A stretch of DNA of 64,000 nucleotides from JAPLJU01 sp036725345 (GTDB lineage: Bacteria; Desulfobacterota; Syntrophia; Syntrophales; UBA2192): positions 1-64,000 of the forward strand of contig DAIMEJ010000008.1 in the NCBI GenBank assembly GCA_036725345.1, written 5' to 3'. Shown here piece after piece: positions 16,546 to 25,708 of this stretch (positions are counted from its first letter, which is position 1; every line of letters starts with the position of its first letter). Under the pieces are notes generated by a model. It was not told the DNA's origin and searched no databases. It saw nothing but the letters and a program-made list of their open reading frames with translations. A program made the translations under genes and the position numbers.

Positions 16546-18018
16546 ATGAAGCGGAATACGAGCAGATATTTGGGAATCATCAATATTGTTTTGTTGCTGC
16601 TGGCGCTGTTCATGGCAATCTTCTTTTCATCCGACAGCTGGGCCAGTCCAGCCAGGGTGACGGTGAATTCGACGGCGCCGCAGAAGCTGACTCTCACGGC
16701 CGGCAAATCCATCATCATCGAGAGCCCGGATCGGATCAAACGGGTCTCCGTGGCGGCACCGGAGGTCACGGATGCCATTGTGCTGACACCGAGACAGATC
16801 TACCTTACCGGGAAGGCGCCGGGTGCGACGAACATCACCCTCTGGAACGAGGGCAAGGCCATCTCGGCCGTTCTCGACATCGAGGTCACTCCGGACGTCA
16901 GTCAGCTCAAGTCGAAAATCTACGAACTGATGCCCCAGGAAAAAGACATCCGGGTGATCGGCACCCATGATGCCATCACCCTGTCCGGAACGGTTTCGAG
17001 CGGCGCCAACCTCTCCCAGGTCCTGGCCCTGGCACGGTCCTATGCCCCGGCCGACAAGGATGGGAAGCAGAAAATCATCAACCTCCTCGAGGTGGGCGGT
17101 GTGCACCAGGTGATGCTCGAAGTCCGGGTTGCCGAGATGTCCCGCAGCACCATGAAGAAACTGGGGGTCAACTTCAGTTACTTGAGCGACGGCGGGAATA
17201 CCTTCGGCGTGTCCGTACTGGACAACCTGGCGACAGCTGCCGTTCCCGGGGCCGGCCTGCCCACGGTTTCAACCAGCGTGAACGCGATTGTCCGATTCCT
17301 CGGCGGCGGCGCCACCTGGACGATGTTCATCGACGCCCTGAAGGAAGAGGGCCTCACGAAGGTTCTGGCCGAGCCGACCCTGATCACCCTGAGCGGCAAG
17401 AGGGCGAACTTCCTGGCCGGCGGGGAGTACCCTATCCCCGTTCCCCAGCCAGGCGGTACGGGTACGACCATCACCATCGAGTACAAGACTTTCGGCGTGG
17501 GGCTCAATTTCACGCCGACGGTTCTCAGCAACAAGAAGATCAGCATGGAGGTCAACCCTGAGGTCTCCGACCTCGACTTTACCAATGCCGTCTCCTTCCA
17601 GGGTTTCGTCATCCCGAGCGTCACCACCCGTCGCGTCTCCACCGTCATCGAGCTTGCAGACGGTCAGAGCTTTGCCGTCGCCGGTCTTCTCAGGGACGAT
17701 ATCCGGGAAAGCGTGAGGAAGTTCCCCGTGCTGGGCGACATCCCCGTCCTCGGCGCGCTGTTCCGCAGCAGCTCCTTTCAGAAAAACGAGACCGAGCTGA
17801 TTATCGTCGTCACGCCGCACCTTGTGAAACCCCTTGACATGGCGAAGCAGACGCTGCCCACGGACCAGTTCATCGAACCCAATGATTTCGAGTTCTACCT
17901 GATGGGCTCGATGGAGGGATCCGGAAAGGGAGAAACCGCCAACCCGGCGCCGCAGCGCGGTTCGGTGAAGAGCGGCGGAGGCCTGGAGGGCGACTTTGGA
18001 CATATTGTACCCCGGTGA
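16546..18018 (+). CDS. cpaC: Tad secretin CpaC/RcpA
   Basis: 490 residues. A signal peptide (about 10-33) is followed by N0- and BON-like N domains (KLTLTAGKSIIIESPDRIKRVSVA, DIRVIGTHDAITLSGTVSSGANLSQ). The secretin beta domain starts near residue 190 (VMLEVRVAEMSRSTMKKLGVNFS) and includes VLAEPTLITLSGKRANFLAGGEYPIPV and VPVLGALFRSSSFQKNETELIIVVTPHLV. It forms the outer-membrane pore for the pilus. The tail is low-complexity. It lies between cpaB and a small lipoprotein gene. Confidence 0.92.
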   Translation: MKRNTSRYLGIINIVLLLLALFMAIFFSSDSWASPARVTVNSTAPQKLTLTAGKSIIIESPDRIKRVSVAAPEVTDAIVLTPRQIYLTGKAPGATNITLWNEGKAISAVLDIEVTPDVSQLKSKIYELMPQEKDIRVIGTHDAITLSGTVSSGANLSQVLALARSYAPADKDGKQKIINLLEVGGVHQVMLEVRVAEMSRSTMKKLGVNFSYLSDGGNTFGVSVLDNLATAAVPGAGLPTVSTSVNAIVRFLGGGATWTMFIDALKEEGLTKVLAEPTLITLSGKRANFLAGGEYPIPVPQPGGTGTTITIEYKTFGVGLNFTPTVLSNKKISMEVNPEVSDLDFTNAVSFQGFVIPSVTTRRVSTVIELADGQSFAVAGLLRDDIRESVRKFPVLGDIPVLGALFRSSSFQKNETELIIVVTPHLVKPLDMAKQTLPTDQFIEPNDFEFYLMGSMEGSGKGETANPAPQRGSVKSGGGLEGDFGHIVPR

Positions 18019-18030
18019 GGAGAATGAGGC

Positions 18031-18303
18031 ATGAGAAAACTGTTTTTGATCTCGATCATAGCGGTATGGATGGTGGTCCTGATCGGTTGCGCGCAGAGCC
18101 GGCTCGAGAGGGACTATGGAACATCCCACAAGCTTGCCATTTATAACCAGACCCTGAACCCCGAGGCGGAAAAAAACCTTGCCCCCGTCGAGGGCCTGGA
18201 CGGGAAGGCGGCGCAGGCGAACGTGGACAAGTACGATAAAAGTTTTGAAAAAACGTCCCCCGCACCGACTTATACCTTCAGCATTGGAACGACGGGAAAA
18301 TGA
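18031..18303 (+). CDS. Small Tad-locus lipoprotein
   Basis: 90 residues. An N-terminal hydrophobic stretch ends in the lipobox VLIGC (Cys near residue 20), so it should be anchored in the outer or inner membrane. The mature part is short and charged with AEKNLAPVEGLDGKAAQANVDKYDKSFEK; I recognise no domain. Its position between the secretin and TadE, with a 4-bp overlap into tadE, suggests a pilotin-like or accessory role in secretin placement. Confidence 0.7.
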   Translation: MRKLFLISIIAVWMVVLIGCAQSRLERDYGTSHKLAIYNQTLNPEAEKNLAPVEGLDGKAAQANVDKYDKSFEKTSPAPTYTFSIGTTGK

Positions 18304-18767
18304 GTTTTAGAATAATGAGAGGGTCAAGGAACGCCAGAGGGGCAGCGGCCATTGAGTTCGCCATCGTTCTGCCGCTTCTCCTGCTCATCATCTTCGGCAC
18401 GATCGAGTTTGGCTTTCTTCTCTACAACAAGCAGGTGATCACCAACGCGAGCCGGGAGGGAGCCCGGGCCGGCATTGTGGTGAGGACACCGGCGCGGCTG
18501 CCCGATTTCGGCAGCCCGTCCGTCGATCAGGTCGTCCAGCTTTATTGCGCCCAGAATCTCATCAGCTTCGATACGGCGATGCCGCCACCGGTCACCTCTT
18601 TTCCCGACGGTTTTAACCCCAATGCCCTCTTTGGCGAGAACCTGAGAGTGCGGGTGGCCTATAACTATCAGTTTCTCATCTTCCCGGACATCGTGATTGC
18701 CTTTTTCCGCAATACCCCGCAGAGGCAGGTCACGCTCGTCGCCGAGACCGTGATGAGATACGAATGA
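18300..18767 (+). CDS. TadE-like pseudopilin
   Basis: 155 residues with the TadE signature at the N-terminus: RNARGAAAIEFAIVLPLLLLIIFGTIEFGFLLYNKQVITNASREGARAG. The Glu near the start of the hydrophobic helix and the A-A-I-E-F context match TadE minor pseudopilins processed by CpaA. The rest is a periplasmic beta domain. TadE supports pilus assembly. It overlaps the lipoprotein gene by 4 bp and is 4 nt ahead of TadG. Confidence 0.88.
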   Translation: MSFRIMRGSRNARGAAAIEFAIVLPLLLLIIFGTIEFGFLLYNKQVITNASREGARAGIVVRTPARLPDFGSPSVDQVVQLYCAQNLISFDTAMPPPVTSFPDGFNPNALFGENLRVRVAYNYQFLIFPDIVIAFFRNTPQRQVTLVAETVMRYE

Positions 18768-18771
18768 AAAG

Positions 18772-19893
18772 ATGAAGCAACGAGGAGTCAACATATCCGC
18801 CCGGCATCGAGGCCCCCTGTCCGGTGACAACCGCGGTGCCGTGGCCATCCTGGTGGCCCTGCTCCTGGTCGTTTTTGTAGGGATGGGCGCTCTTGCCGTG
18901 GACGTGGGTTACCTCATGGTAAGCCGGAGCGAACTGCAGAACGTGGCGGATGCCGCCGCGCTGGCCGCCACACGTCAACTGGGTGTGCTCTACGAAGGGA
19001 TGACTTCCGCGCAACAGGTGGCCTACGTGGTCGGCGGCACCGACGAATCCCTCATCAAGAGCGCCGCCGCGGCTGTGGCCATCAGCAACCAGGCCGGGGG
19101 CGTCAGCATCGCGATTGATCCGGATGACATCCTGATCGGCACCTGGGATTCCAGGCTCGGCCCCGACCCCTTCAGCCGGACGAACAGCCAGCCCGACGCC
19201 GTTCGCGTGACCGCCCGGCGTGATCAACAGGTGAACAACCCCGTTTCCACGTTTTTCGCCCGTGTTTTCGGCATCCAGAGCGCCCCCGTGAACGCCGTTG
19301 CGACGGCGGCCCTGACGGGGCAGAGCACCGCCGGTCCGGGCGGACTCCCCATACCCGTCGGGATTTCAAGGGCCTGGTTTGATAACAGATCCGTTTTTTG
19401 CGAGCAGCCGATCCGGTTCTATCCGACGAACTCTCCTGAAGGCTGCGCGGGCTGGCACACTTACACGGACGAGCCGCCCAACGCGAGCCGGCTGAGACGG
19501 CTTTTGAACGATATCGAAAACAGCCGCTACGAGAGCCCCGAGGTTGTCGCTGGGAGCACGGAACTCAACTACGTTGGAGGAACCATCGCATCCGCCTTTC
19601 CGGACATGCAGTCCCTCTTCGAATCGATGAAGGTCAGAAACGACGGCAGGCTCGATCTCGACAACGATCCCAATACCTGGACGACCACGGTCGTGGTATA
19701 CGACGCGTCGGACTGTTCGAACCCGAATAAAGCGATTGCCACAGCCGGCTTTGCCACCGTGGTCATCTATGACGTCCATGAGGCCCCCGAAAAGACCATT
19801 TATGCGCGGGTGATATGCGATTCCGTGGATTTCGGGCGCGGCGGCGGCGGGAATTACGGCACCATGGGCAGCATCCCCGGCCTGGTTCAGTAA
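18772..19893 (+). CDS. TadG-like protein
   Basis: 373 residues with an N-terminal pilin-like helix (NRGAVAILVALLLVVFVGMGALAVDVGYLMVSRSELQNVADAAALAATRQL), the standard TadG/Tad_N region. A large extracytoplasmic part follows with segments such as ADAVRVTARRDQQVNNPVSTFFARVFG (a TadG repeat) and a long C-terminal beta region. There are six to seven Cys residues, some likely paired. TadG is thought to be an accessory surface protein of the Tad pilus. It follows TadE by 4 nt. Confidence 0.85.
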   Translation: MKQRGVNISARHRGPLSGDNRGAVAILVALLLVVFVGMGALAVDVGYLMVSRSELQNVADAAALAATRQLGVLYEGMTSAQQVAYVVGGTDESLIKSAAAAVAISNQAGGVSIAIDPDDILIGTWDSRLGPDPFSRTNSQPDAVRVTARRDQQVNNPVSTFFARVFGIQSAPVNAVATAALTGQSTAGPGGLPIPVGISRAWFDNRSVFCEQPIRFYPTNSPEGCAGWHTYTDEPPNASRLRRLLNDIENSRYESPEVVAGSTELNYVGGTIASAFPDMQSLFESMKVRNDGRLDLDNDPNTWTTTVVVYDASDCSNPNKAIATAGFATVVIYDVHEAPEKTIYARVICDSVDFGRGGGGNYGTMGSIPGLVQ

Positions 19894-19915
19894 AGGCATA
19901 CGAGGTCATCACAGC

Positions 19916-21160
19916 ATGAAAAGCGAAAAGATCGCCAAGACGGCAACGGCAACACAGAAGGTAAGCGATGAAAAGGATATGGTCCTGTCAGAGAGAACAC
20001 TCTCCGTGCGGATAGAGACACGTTCTCAGAAAGTGCGTGAGGAACTGGAAGATGCCATAAACGCCGTCGGCGGTATGCAGGTCAGGGACATCAACGACCC
20101 CGGCGGATACGATCTCTTCATCGTCGATATCGGCGAGGAGCACGGGAAGGACCTCCATTTTGTCGCCAATATCCTGAACGCCGGCGTTGCCGGGGAGGTC
20201 TTTCTGACCTCGGCGAAGACAAACCCGGAGATCCTGATCGAAGCCCTGCGCATCGGCGCCAAGGAATTTTTCCCGCAGCCTCTGAACGCGGAGGAGGTCC
20301 AGGACGCCCTGATCAAATTCAAGGCCAGGGCTCAGAAAGAACGGGCCAAGGTCATCGCGGCGCCGGTCAGGCGGGGAAAGATCATCGATGTCGTGGGAAG
20401 CAAGGGCGGTGTCGGGACAACGACGGTCGCCGTCAACTTGGCCACCAGCCTCGCAAGCATGGAGGGGGTTCAGTCGGTGGCGCTGATGGACATGAACCTT
20501 CTGTTCGGCGACATCCCCCTTTTTCTGGGTATTGAACCGGTTTTTGACTGGATGGAGGTGGCCAAGAACATCTCGAGGCTCGACGCGACCTACCTCATGA
20601 GCACCCTCTACAAGCATCACTCCGGGATCTACGTGCTGCCCTCGCCGAGTAAACTCATGGATGAGTACAAGGTCACGCCACAGGTGATCGAGAGCCTTCT
20701 CAAGCTCATGCACACCCTTTTTGATTACGTCGTCATCGACAGCGGCCAGTCCTTCGACGATGTATCCAAGGTCATCATGAGGATGTGCGACAAGGTTCTC
20801 CTCGTGACGCTTCTGAGTCTCCCCTGCCTCATCAATGTCAAGAGACTTCAGAGCACCTTCAGGGGCATGGGCTATCCGCACGACGCCAGTGTCGAGATCA
20901 TCGTCAACCGCTTTCACAAGAACTCCATCGTTTCCATGGCGGAGGCGGAGAAAAACCTGGACAAGAAATTCCTCTGGACGATCCCCAATGACTACCAGAC
21001 GACGATGAGCGCCATCAATCAGGGAAAACCGCTCATCACGCTCAAGACCGAAGCCCAGATTACGAAAAATTTTCTGGACTTCGCGTCAACCCTTTCGGGC
21101 AAGGCGCAGGCGAAACGAGAGGGTGTGTCCTGGTTCAAATATCTGAAGGACAAGAGTTGA
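19916..21160 (+). CDS. cpaE: Tad pilus ATPase-like localisation protein CpaE/TadZ
   Basis: 414 residues. The N-terminal about 140 form a receiver-like domain (DLFIVDIGEEHGKDLHFVANIL, LRIGAKEFFPQPLNAEEVQDALIKF). The C-terminal part is a ParA/MinD-type ATPase with a deviant Walker A, VVGSKGGVGTTTVAVNLATSLAS, and then MDMNLLFGDIPLFLG and YVVIDSGQSFDD. CpaE/TadZ marks the pole and recruits the pilus machine. Conserved residues look intact. It sits 22 nt after TadG and 55 nt ahead of the cpaF start. Confidence 0.9.
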   Translation: MKSEKIAKTATATQKVSDEKDMVLSERTLSVRIETRSQKVREELEDAINAVGGMQVRDINDPGGYDLFIVDIGEEHGKDLHFVANILNAGVAGEVFLTSAKTNPEILIEALRIGAKEFFPQPLNAEEVQDALIKFKARAQKERAKVIAAPVRRGKIIDVVGSKGGVGTTTVAVNLATSLASMEGVQSVALMDMNLLFGDIPLFLGIEPVFDWMEVAKNISRLDATYLMSTLYKHHSGIYVLPSPSKLMDEYKVTPQVIESLLKLMHTLFDYVVIDSGQSFDDVSKVIMRMCDKVLLVTLLSLPCLINVKRLQSTFRGMGYPHDASVEIIVNRFHKNSIVSMAEAEKNLDKKFLWTIPNDYQTTMSAINQGKPLITLKTEAQITKNFLDFASTLSGKAQAKREGVSWFKYLKDKS

Positions 21161-21215
21161 ACCGGGGTAACCGGATCGAAGAACGTTGAGTGTCAAGGAA
21201 AGCGAGGAGAACCGC

Positions 21216-22538
21216 ATGGAAGTGGTCAGCAGCAGGAAGAACAATTTCGCGATTACCGATGAGTTCAACGAACTGAAGAAAAAAGTCCACGACCGCCTCG
21301 TCGAAGTCCTGGATCTCTCCCTGATCGACTCCCTGGAGCCCAAAATACTCCGGCACGAGATCCGGAAACTTACGGAACGGATCCTGTCGGAGGGCAGCAT
21401 CGGCATCCCCCTCAACTCCGAGGAGCGGGAGCGGTTCTATCAGGAAATCCAGGATGAGGTCCTCGGGCTGGGACCCATCGAACCCTTCATGCATGACGCC
21501 TCGATATCGGATATCCTGGTCAACACCTATGGCCAGGTCTACGTGGAACGGTACGGGAAACTGGAGCTGACGGAGGCGCGTTTCAAGGACGACGCGCACC
21601 TGCGGAAGATCATCGACCGGATCGTGTCGGCCGTGGGGCGCAGGATCGATGAATCCTCGCCGATGGTCGACGCCCGGCTCGCCGACGGTTCCCGAGTGAA
21701 TGCCATCGTGCCGCCCGTGGCCATTGACGGCCCCTCGCTGTCGATCCGGCGGTTTTCCGTGGACCCCCTCGAGCTGGAGGACCTGATCAACCTGAGCACG
21801 CTGGTCCCGGAGATCGGCGAGCTTCTGAAGGGTATTGTCCGGTCGAAACTCAACGTGATCGTTTCAGGCGGGACAGGGAGCGGCAAGACGACACTTCTCA
21901 ACGTCCTCTCCCGCTTCATCCCGGAGGATGAGCGCATCGTCACCATCGAGGATGCGGCGGAGCTTCAACTCAAGCAGGACCACGTCGTCCGGCTGGAGAC
22001 AAGGCCGCCGAACATCGAGGGCAAAGGGGAAATCACCCAGCGGGACCTGGTCCGCAACAGCTTGAGGATGCGCCCGGACCGGATTATCGTGGGGGAGGTC
22101 CGGGGCCCGGAGGTCCTCGATATGCTCCAGGCCATGAACACCGGCCATGACGGCTCGCTCACGACGATTCACGCCAACGCCCCGCGCGACGCCCTCATCC
22201 GTCTCGAGACGCTCGTGGCCATGACGGGTCTCAATATTCCCAACGATGCCGTGCGGCGGTATATCAGCTCGGCGATCAACATCATCATTCATGTGGAACG
22301 CCTTGTCGACGGCAGCCGGAAGATCGTCGATTTTCAGGAACTGACCGGCATGGAAGGCAATGTCATCACCACGCAGGAGATTTTCACCTTCGAGCAGAAG
22401 GGCATCGACAAGAGAGGCCGTGTGAAAGGCCGGTTCAAAATGAGCGGGATTCTCCCGAGATTCACGGACCGCTTCAAGGCCATGGGCATCCCGGTCCCCT
22501 ATGATATGTTTACTTCAAACAAAGTCTTTGAAATCTAG
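21216..22538 (+). CDS. cpaF: Secretion ATPase CpaF/TadA
   Basis: About 440 residues from the ATG at 21216, which has GAGGAG 6 nt upstream; an upstream TTG at 21186 is less likely. It is a PilT/VirB11-type ATPase with SGGTGSGKTTLLNVLSRFIPEDE (Walker A), the Asp box ERIVTIEDAAEL, and RMRPDRIIVGEVRGPEVLDMLQAMNTGHDGSLTTIHAN (Walker B and His box). It powers pilus assembly and retraction. It is encoded between cpaE and tadB as in other tad loci. Confidence 0.93.
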   Translation: MEVVSSRKNNFAITDEFNELKKKVHDRLVEVLDLSLIDSLEPKILRHEIRKLTERILSEGSIGIPLNSEERERFYQEIQDEVLGLGPIEPFMHDASISDILVNTYGQVYVERYGKLELTEARFKDDAHLRKIIDRIVSAVGRRIDESSPMVDARLADGSRVNAIVPPVAIDGPSLSIRRFSVDPLELEDLINLSTLVPEIGELLKGIVRSKLNVIVSGGTGSGKTTLLNVLSRFIPEDERIVTIEDAAELQLKQDHVVRLETRPPNIEGKGEITQRDLVRNSLRMRPDRIIVGEVRGPEVLDMLQAMNTGHDGSLTTIHANAPRDALIRLETLVAMTGLNIPNDAVRRYISSAINIIIHVERLVDGSRKIVDFQELTGMEGNVITTQEIFTFEQKGIDKRGRVKGRFKMSGILPRFTDRFKAMGIPVPYDMFTSNKVFEI

Positions 22539-22555
22539 GAAGGGTGGTCAGGGCT

Positions 22556-23526
22556 ATGGGTTTATTTCTTCTCATATTCACGGTTTCGCTGGCCGTCGCC
22601 GGGTTCGCGATTTACCTGCTGGTCGGCGTCCGGTGGAACCAGGAGAAGAGAAGGGTCCACAAACAGCTCAAACAGCTCACCGTCGAGAAGAGCGAACGGG
22701 AAATGATTGACATCACCCGGCAGAGGCGGCTGAGCAATGTGCCTTTTCTCAACCGATTCCTGCTGGGGATTCAGAACCCCCGTGTTCACGCAATGGACCG
22801 TTTGGTGTTGCAGTCCGGGTCGAAATACCCCCTGGGGTTTTTCGTCCTGCTGACCTGCGTGCTTTTCATGGCGGGATTTCTTCTGGTGGCCCTTATGACA
22901 AGGAACGCCATTCTCCCCGCCCTGACGGGTCTGATCCTGGGGTTCCTGCCATACTATTATCTCTGTTTCAGCAAAGCGCAGAGGTTGAACAAACTGCAGG
23001 AGCAACTCCCCGACGCGCTGGATATGGTCGCCAGGGCGCTGAAAGCGGGGCATGCGCTTTCTCGGGCGGGTTCCAGATGGTTGCTCAGGAGTTTCAGGAT
23101 CCGGTCAAATCGGAGTTTCACAAGCTCATCGATGAGATCAATTTCGGCGTCAGCTACGAGGATGCCCTGCGGAACCTCGCGAGCCGGATCGATTCGGCGG
23201 ATGTGAAATTTTTCAGCATGTCCGTCATCATCCAGAAGCAAAGCGGCGGCAACCTCGCGGAGATTCTGGAGAGTATCGGTCGCCTGATCCGGGAAAGGCT
23301 GAAGCTCAAAGGACGAATTCACGTCCTGTCGTCTGAAGCGAGACTCTCGGCCGTGATTCTCGTTGTCCTGCCTTTCGTGATCGTAACGGTCATGGCCATC
23401 ATCAACCCTCGGTACCTGCCGACACTGCTCAACGACCCGTTCGGTCATGCGCTCATGGCCGTGAGTATCACCATGATGATTCTGGGGATCATCTTTATCA
23501 AGAGGATGATCGCCATCAAGGTTTAA
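22556..23526 (+). pseudogene. tadB: tadB, disrupted by a frameshift near 23060
   Basis: A TadB inner-membrane platform protein in two frames. The first part (from 22556) runs MGLFLLIFTVSLAVAGF... to DALDMVARALKAGHALS; the second resumes as GGFQMVAQEFQDPVKSEFH in another frame and ends at 23526 with FIKRMIAIKV. The break coincides with TTTCTCGGG at 23058-23066, and a 2-nt TC excess there explains it. Each part is well conserved. Either a sequencing or assembly error or a true mutation: without TadB the pilus should not assemble. No canonical -1 slippery heptamer is visible. Confidence 0.85.
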
Positions 23527-23536
23527 GGAGGGCTTC

Positions 23537-24496
23537 ATGACCGGCATGCCGCTTCTCATTTCGGCTCTGATTTTCATGGGTGTTCTTCTGCTCATCTCGG
23601 CGGCTTACTCCCTCGTCAAAACGACGGAAGAACATCGCCACGTGGTACGCAAGCTCAAATTCGGCATCCTCAAGAGCACGAACCCGGACAGCACGGGCCT
23701 CTCCGTCGTGGAACGCCTGAGGAGGGGGCTCGTCGACGGTATCACCCTCCTGGGGAATGTCGCGCGGCCGAAGGGGGAGAATGAAGCTTCACGGATCGAA
23801 CAAAATCTCCTGCATGCGGGTTTCCGTGCAAAAAACGCGACGATCTTCTATTTCGGTGCAAAGGTTTTCATGGCGATTCTTCTTCCGTCGCTTGTCCTCC
23901 TGTCACAGGCCTATGCTTACCGGGTCAAAGTCGCGGTCCTCATCATTCCCATCCTCGTCTTTGCCTTCCTCCTCGGGTTCTATCTGCCCGATCTGTACAT
24001 AAAGTTCAGGCTGAAAAAGCGGAAGAGCAGAATTCTGGAAGGTTTTCCCGATGCGCTGGACCTGATGGTGGTCTGCGTGGAAGCCGGGATGGGTCTGGAC
24101 CAGGCCCTCAACCGGGTGACGGAAGAAATCAAGATGACGAACAAGCCCCTCTACGAGGAGTTCCGGCAGCTCATCCTCGAGTTACGCGCCGGGAAATCGC
24201 GCCGCGATGCCCTGAGGAGCCTGGCGCAGAGGATGGACCTGGAGGATGTCAACAGCCTGGTTACGCTTCTGATCCAGACCGACCGGTTCGGGACGAGTGT
24301 CGCCCAGGCCCTGCGCGTCCACTCGGACGGGATGCGCACCCGGCGGCATCAGCGGGCCGAGGAAATGGCGGCCAAACTTCCGGTGAAGCTGTTGTTTCCC
24401 CTGATCATATTCATCTTCCCGTCGCTATTCGTCGCCATCCTGGGGCCGACACTGATTCAGGTTTTCAGGCTCTGGAGCGGCTGGTCCGGACATTAG
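23537..24496 (+). CDS. tadC: Tad inner-membrane protein TadC
   Basis: 319 residues of the type II secretion GspF-like fold. An N-terminal TM is followed by two repeats, with TM helices at about 12-32, 108-125, 135-152 and 290-310. Characteristic text: FPDALDLMVVCVEAGMGLDQALNRV, EEFRQLILELRAGKSRRDALRSLAQRMDLEDVNSLVTLLIQTDRFGTS, and KLPVKLLFPLIIFIFPSLFVAILGP at the end. It partners TadB as the inner-membrane platform that the CpaF ATPase acts on. It is 11 nt after tadB. Confidence 0.9.
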   Translation: MTGMPLLISALIFMGVLLLISAAYSLVKTTEEHRHVVRKLKFGILKSTNPDSTGLSVVERLRRGLVDGITLLGNVARPKGENEASRIEQNLLHAGFRAKNATIFYFGAKVFMAILLPSLVLLSQAYAYRVKVAVLIIPILVFAFLLGFYLPDLYIKFRLKKRKSRILEGFPDALDLMVVCVEAGMGLDQALNRVTEEIKMTNKPLYEEFRQLILELRAGKSRRDALRSLAQRMDLEDVNSLVTLLIQTDRFGTSVAQALRVHSDGMRTRRHQRAEEMAAKLPVKLLFPLIIFIFPSLFVAILGPTLIQVFRLWSGWSGH

Positions 24497-24550
24497 AAAG
24501 GTGTCGCCAGAGACTATTCACACATTCATTCAGGAGGAAAGGAAACAGGA

Positions 24551-25708
24551 ATGATTCGCTGCAGGCATTTTAAGAAAGCCCTTTTCGGGGTTTCCATCCT
24601 GTCCGCCGCCTGTCTTCTGTTGACAGGGTGCGCGTCCTTTCACCGGACGATTGATTTTTTCAGGTCCTGGGGGGAGAAGGAATCGGCCCAGCGCCTCTCG
24701 GAAAAGGACATGCACCGATTCGCTTCTGAGATCCGGCTCCACAGGGGCAATCCCGATTCGCATTACCTCCTGGCCTGTTACTACCAGCAGCGGGGACGAC
24801 ACGTCGAGGCGATTAAGGAGTTCGACAAGGCCGTCTTTATCGATCCCCTGCATGTCAAGGCGCACAACGGGAAGGGGGTCTCGTACGACAGGCTCGGTCA
24901 GTTTCAGCAGGCCGCGGAAGCTTACGGGGCCGCATTGAAAATCAATCCCGCGCTGGATTACGTGTACAACAATCTCGGGTATTCCTTTCTGCTTCAGGAA
25001 AACTACGACGCCGCCATCGGGGCCTTCGGAAAAGCCGTCCAGTTGAACGGCAAAAGCAGCAGGATTCGAAACAATCTCGGCATGGCCTACGCGATGAAAG
25101 GCGAGTTTCACCTCGCGCTGCGAGAATTCGAACAAGCGGGCGACCGGCTTGCGGCTCACTACCTCATGGCCCGGATTCACTATGACCGCGGCCTGTTCGA
25201 AAAAGCGAAAGCGCAGTACGCCGAGGCGCTGGCGCTCAATCCCGAATTTACAGGGGCGAGGAAGGGGCTCGAGGCATCGGAGGCCATGGCGGGAATCAAT
25301 CGGGCTGCCGGGGCGCGCGTCGTTCCCGATGATGCAAGGGCGGTGACCACGGGCGAAAATCAAAAAGCGGATGCGCTGAAGGCCCCGTCGATCCGGGAGG
25401 CGGGAATCGAGGTTTCCAACGGCTGCGGCGTGAACAATGCGGCAAGGGAAATCAGCGGTTATCTCAAGGATCGGGGTTTCAACGTGGTCCGGTTGACCAA
25501 CGCGGATCACTTCAATTACGTCGATGGGAGCATTTTCTGCCGAAAGGGGTATTGTGACCTGGCCTACGAACTCGCCATGTGGTTTCCCGGCGTGCAGGAC
25601 ATCCGGGAAACGGAGAGGCTTGATCGCGGGCGTGTGAAGATCAAGATTCTCATCGGGAAAAACCAGTCCAGATACAGGAGCCTGCTCCTGGCGAATCGGG
25701 GTTCGTAA
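24551..25708 (+). CDS. TPR lipoprotein with C-terminal LytR_C domain (TadD-like)
   Basis: 385 residues. A lipobox LLLTGC near residue 28 is followed by about six TPRs, e.g. PDSHYLLACYYQQRGRHVEAIKEFDKAVFIDPLHVKAHNGKG and YVYNNLGYSFLLQENYDAAIGAFGKAVQLNG. The last about 90 residues look like a LytR_C domain: AGIEVSNGCGVNNAAREISGYLKDRGFNVVRLTNADHFNY. TadD lipoproteins of this shape are needed for pilus secretin assembly. It is 55 nt after tadC and ends where the next TPR gene begins (1-nt overlap). Confidence 0.85.
   Translation: MIRCRHFKKALFGVSILSAACLLLTGCASFHRTIDFFRSWGEKESAQRLSEKDMHRFASEIRLHRGNPDSHYLLACYYQQRGRHVEAIKEFDKAVFIDPLHVKAHNGKGVSYDRLGQFQQAAEAYGAALKINPALDYVYNNLGYSFLLQENYDAAIGAFGKAVQLNGKSSRIRNNLGMAYAMKGEFHLALREFEQAGDRLAAHYLMARIHYDRGLFEKAKAQYAEALALNPEFTGARKGLEASEAMAGINRAAGARVVPDDARAVTTGENQKADALKAPSIREAGIEVSNGCGVNNAAREISGYLKDRGFNVVRLTNADHFNYVDGSIFCRKGYCDLAYELAMWFPGVQDIRETERLDRGRVKIKILIGKNQSRYRSLLLANRGS

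Noticed and set aside
23050..23085. Programmed -1 frameshifting in tadB
   Set aside because: No canonical slippery heptamer or downstream structure is evident; an indel is simpler.
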